DNA from: Halobacteroides halobius DSM 5150
Lineage (GTDB): Bacteria; Bacillota; Halanaerobiia; Halobacteroidales; Halobacteroidaceae
DNA: 64,000 nucleotides
Direction of reading: 5' to 3'
Assembly: GCF_000328625.1 (NCBI RefSeq)
Contig: NC_019978.1
Coordinates: 372,001-436,000, forward strand
Of the stretch, positions 25,315 to 34,303 are shown in pieces. The translations under genes and the position numbers were made by a program. Every line of letters begins with the position of its first letter. The stretch's first letter is position 1. The notes under the pieces were generated by a model, which was not told the DNA's origin, searched no databases, and worked only from the letters and a program-made list of their open reading frames with translations.

Positions 25315-26100
25315 GTGGAAGAAAAGAATACAACAAATAAACTAACAGGTTTTGGTGAATTGTTTTTAAAAGGAATTCCAATTGGTCTTTCTAATACACT
25401 ACCAGGAATTAGTGGGGGGACTTTAGCTTTAGTCTTAGGTATTTATGACCAGTTAGTTAATGGAATTAAAAAGATTAGGCTTCAGGTTTTAATCCCTATT
25501 TTCTTAGGAGCAGTAACAGGTGTTTTAAGTGGCTCTAAGATAGTTACTTCTTTATTAGAAACCAATCCTAGTGTAGTTAAAGCATTTTTGTTAGGTTTAA
25601 TTATAGCTTCTAGTAAAGTAACATATGACCAAGTAAAACAAGTAAATTTAAAAACAATAATCTTAGGTATTATAGGGTTAGTAGTCGCTTTTATATTTTC
25701 AGTAGAACTAGGAGGAGCTGGAGATGTAACTACTTTATCGTGGACTAGATTATTTTTAGGTGGAGCTGTTGGTAGTGTAGCTATGATTTTACCAGGAGTT
25801 AGTGGTGGTACAATATTAATTATGCTTGGTCTTTATCAAGGGGTATTAGAGGCAATTGTTAATTTTAATTTTCCTGTAATGATTGTTTTTGGACTAGGAG
25901 TTGGTAGTGGTCTATTAAGTTTTTCTTTTGTATTATCCTATTTATTAGATAATTATAGATCATTATTAATGTCCTTTTTAACTGGCTTAATTTTAGGGTC
26001 AATGAGGAGTGTAATGTCATTTAACTTAGGAGTAGAAGAGATTCTAGGTTTTCTTTTAGGAGTAGGAGTTATTTATGCTATATCAGGGATAGAAGATTAA
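25315..26100 (+). CDS. DUF368 (PopT-type) polyprenyl-phosphate transporter
   Basis: A 261-residue integral membrane protein with about eight hydrophobic spans. It has an internal duplication: LPGISGGTLALVLGIYD near residue 30 and LPGVSGGTILIMLGLYQ near 160. DUF368 proteins (PopT) were linked to recycling of undecaprenyl phosphate across the membrane for cell-wall synthesis. It starts with GTG after GGAGGG, in an operon with pgpA. A consensus promoter for mtrB begins right after its stop codon. Confidence 0.85.
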   Translation: MEEKNTTNKLTGFGELFLKGIPIGLSNTLPGISGGTLALVLGIYDQLVNGIKKIRLQVLIPIFLGAVTGVLSGSKIVTSLLETNPSVVKAFLLGLIIASSKVTYDQVKQVNLKTIILGIIGLVVAFIFSVELGGAGDVTTLSWTRLFLGGAVGSVAMILPGVSGGTILIMLGLYQGVLEAIVNFNFPVMIVFGLGVGSGLLSFSFVLSYLLDNYRSLLMSFLTGLILGSMRSVMSFNLGVEEILGFLLGVGVIYAISGIED

Positions 26101-26107
26101 TTTCAAC

Positions 26108-26136
26108 TTGACAGGAAAAGGAAAATAGTTTATTAT
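26108..26136 (+). promoter_or_regulatory. Promoter of mtrB and the trp operon
   Basis: TTGACA (26108-26113), 17-bp spacer, TATTAT (26131-26136). It starts 7 nt after the DUF368 stop and is the only good promoter seen before trpE. Confidence 0.85.
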
Positions 26137-26171
26137 TAATACAAAGTAGAATATTAATGAGGTGGATATAA

Positions 26172-26393
26172 ATGGAGATGCCAGCAAGTGAAGACCATAT
26201 TATTGTTAAAGCTCTAGAAGATGGAGTTACAATAATTGGTTTAACACGTGGTGAGCAGACTAAATTTCATCACACAGAAAAGTTAGATGCTGGAGAAGTA
26301 ATGATTGCCCAATTTACCAAACATACTTCAGCAATTAAAATTAGAGGTAAAGCAAAATTGATCACTAGTCACGGTAAGGTAGAGTCAGAATAG
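26172..26393 (+). CDS. mtrB: trp RNA-binding attenuation protein TRAP
   Basis: A 73-residue TRAP, the ring-forming regulator that binds tryptophan and then wraps target RNA around its rim. It is close to Bacillus MtrB throughout: VKALEDGVTIIGLTRGEQTK, FHHTEKLDAGEV, IAQFTKHTSAIKIRGKA. The RNA-contacting Lys of HHTEK and the Lys-x-Arg of AIKIRG are present, and so are the tryptophan-pocket Thr/Ser residues in QFTKHTS. GAGGTGG precedes the ATG. In Bacillus mtrB sits in a different operon with folE. Here it is the first gene of the trp operon, directly ahead of the RNA it should bind. Confidence 0.95.
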   Translation: MEMPASEDHIIVKALEDGVTIIGLTRGEQTKFHHTEKLDAGEVMIAQFTKHTSAIKIRGKAKLITSHGKVESE

Positions 26394-26590
26394 ATAAGAG
26401 CGTTAGATGAGAGACTTTAGATGAGAGTAGAACAGATTGAGTAAAAGAATATATTTTAGTTGAGGAGAGCAGAGTTGAGTTGAGATAAGTTGAGCCGAGC
26501 TTAGGGATAGGTATATCTAATTTAGGGAGTAGTATACCTATTTTTCAGGGCCAACAGACTCGAGTCTGTTGGCCCTGTTTCTTTTTTGGA
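26394..26590 (+). promoter_or_regulatory. TRAP-type leader with eleven-triplet site and terminator
   Basis: NAG triplets begin at 26457, 462, 467, 472, 477, 482, 487, 492, 497, 502 and 508. That is eleven triplets, ten at exact 5-nt steps. Three are TAG and one is AAG; the rest are GAG. A looser group of seven (26398-26441) lies upstream. A 9-bp hairpin (ATAGGTATA 26507-26515 with TATACCTAT 26533-26541, then TTTTT) overlaps the last triplet. A perfect 32-nt palindrome (26546-26577) plus TTTCTTTTTT follows, an intrinsic terminator 38 nt before trpE. Confidence 0.88.
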
Positions 26591-26614
26591 TTAGTTAATA
26601 GAAGGAGGTTGCTA

Positions 26615-28111
26615 ATGTATTTTCCTAAACAAGATGACTTTATTAAGCAGGCGGAAGAAGGGAAATTGATCCCTGTTTATAAAGAAGTTAGTGGTGATAT
26701 GGAGACTCCTGTATCTGCCTTTAAGAAGTTAAAGCAAGGGGAATATTCATATTTATTAGAGAGTGTAGAGCAGGGCCAAAACTTAGGGCGTTATTCTTTT
26801 ATTGGACTTGATTATCACGCACTAATTAGCTGTAAAGATGGAGTAATAAGGACCAAAGATCGAGTAGGTAAAATAGTCAGCGCAGAAAAGACTGATAATC
26901 CTTTAGATGATTTAAAGAGTTTACTAAAAGATTATCAAGGTTATCAAGTAGATGACTTACCAATGTTTTATGGAGGAGCAGTTGGTTACTTAGGCTATGA
27001 TGTTATAAAGTATTTTGAAGATATACCTCAAAAGACTACAGATGATCTTAAATTACCCGAGATGTTATTTGTAGTTAGTGATACAGTCTTAGTCTTTGAT
27101 CATCTTCATCATAACTTGAAGATAGTAGCTAATGTTAAAGTTGGTAAACAGCCACAAGTAGATTATAAAAAAGCCCAAGAGAAGATAGATAAGATAGTAG
27201 CTAAATTGCAACAACCATTGACAGAATACAGCCAGCAAACTAATCACACCAGTCAAGAATTAGAATACACTTCAAACTTTACTAAAGAGGAATTTATTAA
27301 TAGTGTCCAAGATGCCAAAGATTATATTACCACAGGGGATATTTTTCAAATAGTCCTATCCCAAAGGTTGGAGATGCCAATTACCACTGATTCCTTTGCT
27401 ATTTATCGGCAATTAAGAAGACTGAATCCATCTCCTTATATGTATTATCTTAATCTAGGTGGTTTTCAATTAGTTGGTTCATCACCTGAACTGTTAGTTA
27501 GGGTTCAAGATGGAAGAGTGGAGAATAGACCAATTGCTGGTACGAGAAGAAGAGGAATTAATAGTAGTGAGGATGAAAGCTTGGCCCAAGATTTATTAAA
27601 TGATGAAAAGGAAAGAGCGGAACATACTATGTTGGTTGATCTAGGGCGAAATGATGTAGGAAGGGTTAGTAAATATGGTACAGTAGATGTTACTGAGTTA
27701 ATGGAGGTTGAGTACTACTCTCATGTAATGCATTTAGTTTCTAATGTAACAGGTAAGTTAAAAGAAGATGAAGATATCTACTCTGCTCTAGAAGCCTGTT
27801 TTCCTGCTGGAACTGTATCTGGAGCTCCCAAAATTAGGGCTATGGAGTTAATAGATCAGCTAGAGCCGACTAGGCGGGGGCCTTACGCAGGTAGTATAGG
27901 TTATTTTAGTTATTCTGGTAATTTAGATAGTTGTATTACAATTAGAACAATCTTAATTCAAGATGACAAAGCCTATGTGCAAGCAGGAGCTGGAATTGTA
28001 GCTGATTCAGACCCAGAAACTGAGTATCAAGAAACATTAAATAAAGCTCAAGGTCTATTAGAAGCAGTTCAGTTAGCAGAAGGAGGAGACTCTGATGGTA
28101 TTAGTAATTGA
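26615..28111 (+). CDS. trpE: Anthranilate synthase component I
   Basis: Converts chorismate, with ammonia from TrpG, to anthranilate. 498 residues, normal length. The tryptophan feedback motif LLES is present (YLLESVEQG near residue 48). Catalytic blocks are NRPIAGTRRRG, LVDLGRNDVGRVS and FPAGTVSGAPKIRAMELI. A TTG at 26609 abuts GGAGG, so the ATG at 26615 is taken. Expression is expected to be controlled both by enzyme feedback and by TRAP through the upstream leader. Its end overlaps trpG by 17 nt. Confidence 0.95.
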   Translation: MYFPKQDDFIKQAEEGKLIPVYKEVSGDMETPVSAFKKLKQGEYSYLLESVEQGQNLGRYSFIGLDYHALISCKDGVIRTKDRVGKIVSAEKTDNPLDDLKSLLKDYQGYQVDDLPMFYGGAVGYLGYDVIKYFEDIPQKTTDDLKLPEMLFVVSDTVLVFDHLHHNLKIVANVKVGKQPQVDYKKAQEKIDKIVAKLQQPLTEYSQQTNHTSQELEYTSNFTKEEFINSVQDAKDYITTGDIFQIVLSQRLEMPITTDSFAIYRQLRRLNPSPYMYYLNLGGFQLVGSSPELLVRVQDGRVENRPIAGTRRRGINSSEDESLAQDLLNDEKERAEHTMLVDLGRNDVGRVSKYGTVDVTELMEVEYYSHVMHLVSNVTGKLKEDEDIYSALEACFPAGTVSGAPKIRAMELIDQLEPTRRGPYAGSIGYFSYSGNLDSCITIRTILIQDDKAYVQAGAGIVADSDPETEYQETLNKAQGLLEAVQLAEGGDSDGISN

Positions 28112-28664
28112 TAATTATGATTCATTTACTTATAATTTAGTTCAATTAATTGGCCAGCTAGGTTGTGAGATAGTAGTTAGGCGTAATGATGAAATAACCG
28201 TGAATGAGATTAAAGATTTAAATCCTAGTCAGATTATTATCTCGCCTGGTCCAGGACGCCCGGAAGATGCTGGAGTCTCTCTAAAGGTGGTTAAAGAATT
28301 TTCAGGTCAAATTCCGATATTAGGAATTTGTTTAGGACATCAAACCATTGGGGCCGCTTTTGGAGCTGAAATTATTCAAGCACCTAAATTAGTTCATGGA
28401 AAGACTACTAAAGTTATCAATTATGGATTAAAGGATAGTATTTTAGAAGGAATAGATGATTTTGAAGCCACAAGATATCATTCATTAATCATTGATCCTG
28501 CTACTTTATCTGCTAGATTTGAAGTAACAGCTAAGACAGAAGATGATCTAATTATGGGAATTCGAGATAAGAAGAGTAAGTTATATGGACTACAGTTTCA
28601 CCCTGAGTCTATTATGACAGAGGCTGGCCAGGAGATCCTTAACAACTTTGTACAGATCAATTGA
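28095..28664 (+). CDS. trpG: Anthranilate synthase component II (glutamine amidotransferase)
   Basis: 189-residue class-I amidotransferase that supplies ammonia to TrpE. The nucleophile is in GICLGHQTIG and the His-Glu pair is in FHPESIMTE; the N-terminus is DNYDSFTYNL. In Bacillus the matching subunit (pabA/trpG) is outside the trp operon and shared with folate synthesis. Here it lies within the operon and overlaps trpE, so a dedicated tryptophan role is likely. Confidence 0.95.
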   Translation: MVLVIDNYDSFTYNLVQLIGQLGCEIVVRRNDEITVNEIKDLNPSQIIISPGPGRPEDAGVSLKVVKEFSGQIPILGICLGHQTIGAAFGAEIIQAPKLVHGKTTKVINYGLKDSILEGIDDFEATRYHSLIIDPATLSARFEVTAKTEDDLIMGIRDKKSKLYGLQFHPESIMTEAGQEILNNFVQIN

Positions 28665-28713
28665 TAATTAAGGATTAAGACTGTAAATTATAATTTTGGG
28701 AGGTTGAGAAGAG

Positions 28714-29724
28714 ATGAGAAGAGTAATCAAAAAAGTAGTAAATGGTCAAAATTTAGATATAGAGGAAAGCAAAGAAACCATGAGTGCAATTATGGGTGGC
28801 AAGGCAACAGATGCTCAAATTGGAAGTTTCATTACTGCTTTACGAACTAAAGGAGAAACAATTGAAGAAATTACTGGGGCTGCTCAAGTAATGCGACAAA
28901 AGGCTGCTCCAATTGCTACAAATCAAGATTTATTAGTTGATGTATGTGGGACTGGTGGTGATAATTTAGATACTTTTAATATTTCTACAACTACTGCTTT
29001 TGTAGTGGCAGGAGCAGATATAGCAGTTGCTAAACATGGAAATCGTTCTGTGTCTAGTAAAAGTGGAAGTGCAGATGTATTAGAGAACTTAGGTGTCAAC
29101 CTTAACTTAACACCTGCTCAGGTGGGCCAATGTATTGACAAAATCGGGATTGGTTTTTTATATGCTCCAACATTTCATCAGGCTATGAAACATGCGATTG
29201 GCCCTAGAAAAGAAATAGGGGTTAGAACAATCTTTAATATGTTAGGCCCATTAACAAATCCAGCTAGTGCTCAGGTTCAATTGTTAGGAGTTTATGATCC
29301 TCAATTAACTGAACCAATTGCCCATGCTTTAAATAACTTAGGTGTCAAGGCTGCTTTTGTAGTTCATGGTTTAGTGGGCTTAGATGAATTATCAACAGTT
29401 GGTAAAACAAAGGTTAGTCAACTGCAAGAGGGAGAGGTAGAGACTTATCAATTAGCTCCTGAAGATATTGGTTTAAAAGAAGCAACTGCTGAGCAATTAG
29501 CAGGTGGAGGGCCAGCGGAGAATGCTGAGATCACTCGTCAGATTTTGGCTGGAGAACTTGGCCCTAAGCGTGATATTGTTTTGTTAAATGCTGCTGCAGC
29601 TTTAGTGGCAGCAGGCAAAGCAATTGATTTATCAGCCGGTGTTAATTTAGCTACTAAAGTAATTGATGAGGGCTTAGCCTTAGAGAAGTTAGAGCAACTT
29701 ATTGCAGTCACTAATCAATTTTAA
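28714..29724 (+). CDS. trpD: Anthranilate phosphoribosyltransferase
   Basis: Transfers phosphoribose from PRPP to anthranilate. 336 residues, the usual size. Substrate loops are DVCGTGGDNLDTFNIST, KHGNRSVSSKSGSADVLE and the second-metal region around GLDELSTVG. GGGAGG precedes the ATG. It is 50 nt after trpG and is the third biosynthetic gene of the operon. Confidence 0.95.
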   Translation: MRRVIKKVVNGQNLDIEESKETMSAIMGGKATDAQIGSFITALRTKGETIEEITGAAQVMRQKAAPIATNQDLLVDVCGTGGDNLDTFNISTTTAFVVAGADIAVAKHGNRSVSSKSGSADVLENLGVNLNLTPAQVGQCIDKIGIGFLYAPTFHQAMKHAIGPRKEIGVRTIFNMLGPLTNPASAQVQLLGVYDPQLTEPIAHALNNLGVKAAFVVHGLVGLDELSTVGKTKVSQLQEGEVETYQLAPEDIGLKEATAEQLAGGGPAENAEITRQILAGELGPKRDIVLLNAAAALVAAGKAIDLSAGVNLATKVIDEGLALEKLEQLIAVTNQF

Positions 29725-29780
29725 AGTTAAATTTTATATCAATATTATTTCAACTTTTAGTAGTGATGGAGGTGAAACAA

Positions 29781-30551
29781 ATGATTTTAGACCGGATAGT
29801 AAAGCATAAGAAAGAAGAAGTTAAAGAAGAAAAGAGTAAGGAAAGTTTAAAAGAATTAAAATTACGTATTAATGACTTGCCTGGTACAAGAGACTTTAAA
29901 GCTGCTTTAAAAAAACCAGGGGTTAGCTTAATTGCTGAAGTAAAAAAAGCTTCTCCTTCAAAAGGTGTAATTAAAGCAGAATTTAATCCAGAGGAAATAG
30001 TAAAAGAGTATCAAACAGCAGGTGCTAGAGCAGTCTCTGTTTTAACTGATCAGAAATTTTTTCAGGGGCAATTAGATTATTTACGGTTAGTTAAAGAAAA
30101 AGTTAAACTTCCCATTTTAAGGAAAGACTTTATCATTGATCCCTATCAGATTTATCAGGCTAGAGCTTATAGAGCAGATGCTATTTTGTTAATAGCAGCT
30201 ATTTTAACTACTCAGCAATTAAGAGACTATCTAATTTTAGCTAATAAGTTAGATTTAGATGTATTACTAGAAGTTCATAATAGAGAAGAATTATATCAAG
30301 CTTTAGAAGTTGATGCTGATCTAATTGGAATTAACAATCGTAATTTAAAGGTGTTTGAAGTTGATCTAGCAACTACACTAGGATTGCAAAGGCTAGTTCC
30401 AAATGATAAAGTGATTATTAGTGAAAGTGGAATTAAAACTAAATCTGATATTAATTTATTAGCTAAACATAATATTGATGGGGTTTTGGTAGGAGAGTCT
30501 TTAATGAAGAGTGATGATATTAGTGCTAAAGTAAAGGAGCTTATTGGCTAA
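29781..30551 (+). CDS. trpC: Indole-3-glycerol phosphate synthase
   Basis: TIM-barrel enzyme of 256 residues that closes the indole ring. Motifs are IAEVKKASPSKG, LRKDFIIDPYQI, EVHNREEL, GINNRNLKVFEVD and SESGIK. The frame is open from 29763, but GGAGGTGA lies just before the ATG at 29781, which also gives the usual MILDRIV start. Its stop overlaps the trpF start by one base (TAATG). Confidence 0.95.
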   Translation: MILDRIVKHKKEEVKEEKSKESLKELKLRINDLPGTRDFKAALKKPGVSLIAEVKKASPSKGVIKAEFNPEEIVKEYQTAGARAVSVLTDQKFFQGQLDYLRLVKEKVKLPILRKDFIIDPYQIYQARAYRADAILLIAAILTTQQLRDYLILANKLDLDVLLEVHNREELYQALEVDADLIGINNRNLKVFEVDLATTLGLQRLVPNDKVIISESGIKTKSDINLLAKHNIDGVLVGESLMKSDDISAKVKELIG

Positions 30552-31162
30552 TGAGCAAAATTAAAGTTTGTGGTTTGACTAATCTAGAGGATGCTAAACA
30601 AGCAGCAGAAGTTGGAGCTGACTTATTAGGTTTTATCTTTGCAAAAAGTCCTAGACAAGTGACCAATAGAGAAGTTGCTAAGATTAGTAAAGAACTACCA
30701 GCTGGTGTAAAGAAGGTAGGGGTTTTTGCTAATCAGTCAAAAGCAGAAATTAAAGAGACAATTACTAAGTGTGATCTTGATTATATTCAGTTACATGGTA
30801 GTGAATCACCTAAGTTTTGTAAACAGTTTAGGCTACCAGTAATTAAAGCTTTTAGAGTTAAAGATAAAACTTCTTTAAGTCAATTAAGAGAGTATGAAGT
30901 AGATAAATACTTATTGGATACTTATGTGCCTGATAAGTTAGGTGGTACCGGGAAGACTTTTAATTGGGAGTTAGCTATTCAAGCAAAAAAATATGGTTCT
31001 ATAATTATGGCTGGTGGGTTGGAAGCCAGTAATGTAAAATTAGCAGTAAAAAAAGTAAGTCCCTGGGCTGTAGATGTTAGTAGTGGGGTTGAAGTTAAAC
31101 CTGGCAAGAAAGATTATGAACAAGTTAAAGAGTTTGTTGAGAGTGTCGAGAGTACTGGATAA
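30551..31162 (+). CDS. trpF: Phosphoribosylanthranilate isomerase
   Basis: 203-residue TIM barrel. Catalytic Cys is in KVCGLTN and catalytic Asp in LLDTYVPDKLGGTGKTFNW; MAGGLEASN and VDVSSGVE form the phosphate site. Translation is coupled to trpC by the one-base overlap. Its C-terminus is plain and short. Confidence 0.95.
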   Translation: MSKIKVCGLTNLEDAKQAAEVGADLLGFIFAKSPRQVTNREVAKISKELPAGVKKVGVFANQSKAEIKETITKCDLDYIQLHGSESPKFCKQFRLPVIKAFRVKDKTSLSQLREYEVDKYLLDTYVPDKLGGTGKTFNWELAIQAKKYGSIIMAGGLEASNVKLAVKKVSPWAVDVSSGVEVKPGKKDYEQVKEFVESVESTG

Positions 31163-31213
31163 TGAGTAGTGGGTAGTGAGTAAAACTGTAACATTAAAAG
31201 GAGGCTAATTAAG

Positions 31214-32413
31214 ATGGTAACAGATATTAAAGAGAATGGTAAATTTGGTGAATTTGGTGGGAAGTATGTTCCAGAGTTATTGATTCCAGCTTTAGAGGAG
31301 TTAGAAAAAACATATTTTGAATTAAAGGATGATCCTGAGTTTCAAAAAGAATTCAAATATTATCTAAAAGAATATGTAGGGCGGCCTAATCCTTTATATT
31401 ATGCTGAAAGACTAACTGAGAAATTAGGTGGAGCTAAGATTTATTTAAAACGAGAAGATTTAAATCATATGGGTGCTCATAAGATCAATAATACTATTGG
31501 ACAGATTTTATTAGCTGAGAGAATGGGAAAAGAAAGAATTATTGCTGAAACTGGAGCAGGTCAACATGGAGTAGCAACGGCAACAGCAGCAGCTATGTTT
31601 GGTATGGATTGTGAGATTTTTATGGGGGCAGAAGATATTGAACGACAGCAATTAAATGTCTTTAGAATGAGATTATTAGGAGCTAAAGTTACTCCTGTTA
31701 CTCAAGGGACTGCTACTTTAAGTGATGCTGTAGATGCAGCGATTAGAAATTGGGTAGAAACTGTAGAAGATACACATTATATCATTGGCTCAGTTGTGGG
31801 CCCTCATCCCTATCCAACTATGGTACGTGATTTTCATTCAGTAATTGGAGAAGAAGCTAGAGAACAGATTTTAGATGTTGAAGGAGACTTACCTGATTAT
31901 TTAGTTGCTTGTGTTGGAGGAGGAAGTAATGCAATTGGCTTATTTCATCCTTTCCTTGATGATGAAGATGTTGAGATGATAGGAGTAGAAGCAGCTGGAA
32001 CAGGATTAAATACTGATAAACATGCTGCAACTATGTCTAAAGGAACTAAGGGAATCTTACATGGGTTTAAAAGTTATGTCTTACAGGATGAAAATGGTCA
32101 AATACAACCGGCTCATTCTATCTCAGCTGGTTTAGATTATCCAGGAGTTGGCCCAGAGCATAGTTATTTAAAGGCTATAGGACGAGCTGATTATCAGGCA
32201 GTAACTGATGATGAAGCTGTAGAGGCTTTTCAACTATTATCTGAGGTTGAGGGAATTATTCCAGCATTAGAAAGTTCTCATGCAGTAGCTTATGCTAAGA
32301 AATTGGCCCCACAGTTAGATCAAGATCAAGTAATTATTGTTAATTTATCTGGTCGAGGAGATAAAGATGTTTATACAGTTGCGGATAAATTAGGAGTTAG
32401 TATTGATGGGTAA
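31214..32413 (+). CDS. trpB: Tryptophan synthase beta subunit
   Basis: 399 residues; makes tryptophan from indole and serine on PLP. The Schiff-base Lys is in [14 protein letters not shown]; other sites are [23 protein letters not shown] for the phosphate, and the C-terminal SGRGDKD. This is the TrpB1 type that partners TrpA. AAGGAGG precedes the ATG. Its end overlaps trpA by 8 nt. Confidence 0.96.
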   Translation: MVTDIKENGKFGEFGGKYVPELLIPALEELEKTYFELKDDPEFQKEFKYYLKEYVGRPNPLYYAERLTEKLGGAKIYLKREDLNHMGAHKINNTIGQILLAERMGKERIIAETGAGQHGVATATAAAMFGMDCEIFMGAEDIERQQLNVFRMRLLGAKVTPVTQGTATLSDAVDAAIRNWVETVEDTHYIIGSVVGPHPYPTMVRDFHSVIGEEAREQILDVEGDLPDYLVACVGGGSNAIGLFHPFLDDEDVEMIGVEAAGTGLNTDKHAATMSKGTKGILHGFKSYVLQDENGQIQPAHSISAGLDYPGVGPEHSYLKAIGRADYQAVTDDEAVEAFQLLSEVEGIIPALESSHAVAYAKKLAPQLDQDQVIIVNLSGRGDKDVYTVADKLGVSIDG

Positions 32414-33218
32414 TATTAAGGAGACTTTTATGGCTTTAAGGAATGAAGGAGAAAAACCCTTTATTCCTTTTTTAATGGCTGGAGATCCTACTTTAGATTT
32501 AACCAAAAAAATTGTTTTAGAGGCTGAGAAACAAGGGGCAGATATAGTTGAATTAGGAATTCCTTATGCTACTCCCTTAGCTGACGGGCCAACCGTTCAA
32601 CAGGCAGGACAGAGAAGTTTAAAGCATGATACTAATCTAGAAGATATATTTCAATTAGTAGCCCAGATTAGAGAGGATAGTCAAATTCCTATTGTCTTGA
32701 TGGGATATTATAATTCTATCTTTAATTATGGATTAAAAGAGTTTGTAGCTAAGTGTGAAACAGTAGGTGTTGATGGAGTTATTATTCCTGACTTACCGTT
32801 AGGGGAAGGTCAAGAGTTAAGAAAATATAGTACAGATTTAGATATTATTTTATTAGTAGCTCCAACTAGTAATCGCAAAAGAATTAAACAAGCAGCTAAT
32901 GCTTCGCAAGGTTTTATTTATGCAGTATCCACTTTGGGAACTACTGGAACTAGAACAGAGATATCAAACCAAGTAGAAGAGGTAGTTAGTCAAGTTAAGG
33001 AATTGACTACAACCCCTGTAGCTGTTGGGTTTGGGATTGCAAAGCAAGAACATGTTAGAGAAATAGCTAAATTTGCTGATGGTATAATTGTAGGGAGTGC
33101 AATTATAAAGCAAATAGAGGCAAATTTAAACTTATTACCGGAAAAAGAGAATAATCTAATTAATAAGGTAGGCCACTTTATTGCTCAATTAAAAGAACCA
33201 TTAATAAGTAACGAGTAA
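32406..33218 (+). CDS. trpA: Tryptophan synthase alpha subunit
   Basis: 270-residue TIM barrel that splits indole-3-glycerol phosphate and channels indole to TrpB. The catalytic Glu is in [10 protein letters not shown] and the Asp in LADGPTVQ; the phosphate loops follow ([15 protein letters not shown]). It starts within the end of trpB with no separate strong ribosome site, so translation is coupled. Last gene of the mtrB-trpEGDCFBA operon. Confidence 0.95.
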   Translation: MGNIKETFMALRNEGEKPFIPFLMAGDPTLDLTKKIVLEAEKQGADIVELGIPYATPLADGPTVQQAGQRSLKHDTNLEDIFQLVAQIREDSQIPIVLMGYYNSIFNYGLKEFVAKCETVGVDGVIIPDLPLGEGQELRKYSTDLDIILLVAPTSNRKRIKQAANASQGFIYAVSTLGTTGTRTEISNQVEEVVSQVKELTTTPVAVGFGIAKQEHVREIAKFADGIIVGSAIIKQIEANLNLLPEKENNLINKVGHFIAQLKEPLISNE

Positions 33219-33264
33219 CAAAAATATATTTGTCTATAAAACTTTGAAAATAATGTTAAGTGAG

Positions 33265-33292
33265 TTGCATTTTGAATTTTTTGTGTTATAAT
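33265..33292 (+). promoter_or_regulatory. Promoter before accD
   Basis: TTGCAT (33265-33270), 16-bp spacer, TATAAT (33287-33292). It lies against the trp terminator hairpin, whose T-run would fall in the start of this transcript. Confidence 0.6.
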
Positions 33293-33327
33293 ATGACCAA
33301 CAGTGTGATTGAGTTGGTCATTTTTTT
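33293..33327 (+). terminator. Terminator after trpA
   Basis: ATGACCAAC (33293-33301) and GTTGGTCAT (33313-33321) with an 11-nt loop and a run of seven T. Confidence 0.85.
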
Positions 33328-33403
33328 ATTGTAATGTGTTTTTATTAATGATTTGGTTAATAATATTTATAGCTAATTAAATTAAAAGGATAGAGAAGGT
33401 GGG

Positions 33404-34303
33404 GTGCTAGATTTGCTAAAAGATTTATTTGGCAGTAAATCTAAGTATGTAACTGTAGAACAAAAAAAGAGACCTCGTCATCAAGATGAGGAAACAGATA
33501 AAAAAGAAATGCCAGATGATTTATGGACTAAATGTCAAGAATGTGAAGAGATAATTTTTAATAAAAAATTGGCTGAAAATTTAAAAGTTTGTCCCGAATG
33601 TGGCTATCATTTTAGATTAACTGCTACAGAAAGAATATCTTTATTGGTAGATGAAGGCGAATTTGAGGAATATGATGCTAATTTAGAAGCAGGAAATCCA
33701 TTAAATTTCCCTGATTATGAAAAAAAGATTGATAAGTACCAAAATAAAACTGGGCTTAAGGATGCTGTAGTTGCTGGTATTGGTGAGGTAAATGGCTACC
33801 AAGTTTCTTTAGCAGCTCTTGATGCAAGATTTTTAATGGGAAGTATGAATTCAGTTGTAGGAGAAAAGTTGACTCGTGCAATTGAACGGGCTTTAGATAA
33901 AAAATTACCGCTAATAATAGTAGCAGGGGGCGGTGGTGGTGCTAGAATGTATGAAGGTATGTTATCTTTAATGCAAATGGCTAAGACAAGTGCTGCCCTA
34001 AAGAGATTAGACCAAGCAGGACAATTATATGTATCTATTTTAACTGACCCTACTTATGGTGGGATTTCAGCTAGTTTTGCTTCATTAGGTGATATTAATA
34101 TTGGTGAAACTGATGCTAAAATTGGCTTTGCTGGGCCAAGGGTAATTAAACAGACTATTAATCGGGATTTACCTGAGGACTTTCAGACGGCTAATTTTTT
34201 AGAGGAGCATGGAATGTTAGATAAAGTTGTTAACAGATCAGAACTTAAAGATGTATTGAAAACAATACTAGAGATACATTATCCTAGAGGTGAACAAAAA
34301 TGA
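33404..34303 (+). CDS. accD: Acetyl-CoA carboxylase carboxyltransferase beta subunit
   Basis: With AccA it transfers carboxyl from biotin to acetyl-CoA, giving malonyl-CoA for fatty acids. 299 residues. The N-terminal zinc ribbon is CQECEEIIF to CPECGYHF (about 45-67), followed by a crotonase-fold core with [18 protein letters not shown] and [10 protein letters not shown]. It starts with GTG after AAGGTGGGG. Stop and accA start overlap by 4 nt. Confidence 0.95.
   Translation: MLDLLKDLFGSKSKYVTVEQKKRPRHQDEETDKKEMPDDLWTKCQECEEIIFNKKLAENLKVCPECGYHFRLTATERISLLVDEGEFEEYDANLEAGNPLNFPDYEKKIDKYQNKTGLKDAVVAGIGEVNGYQVSLAALDARFLMGSMNSVVGEKLTRAIERALDKKLPLIIVAGGGGGARMYEGMLSLMQMAKTSAALKRLDQAGQLYVSILTDPTYGGISASFASLGDINIGETDAKIGFAGPRVIKQTINRDLPEDFQTANFLEEHGMLDKVVNRSELKDVLKTILEIHYPRGEQK

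Noticed and set aside
31164-31185. TRAP site before trpB (several GAG and TAG)
   Set aside because: Only four triplets, with spacings of 0, 4 and 1 nt, do not fit a TRAP array.
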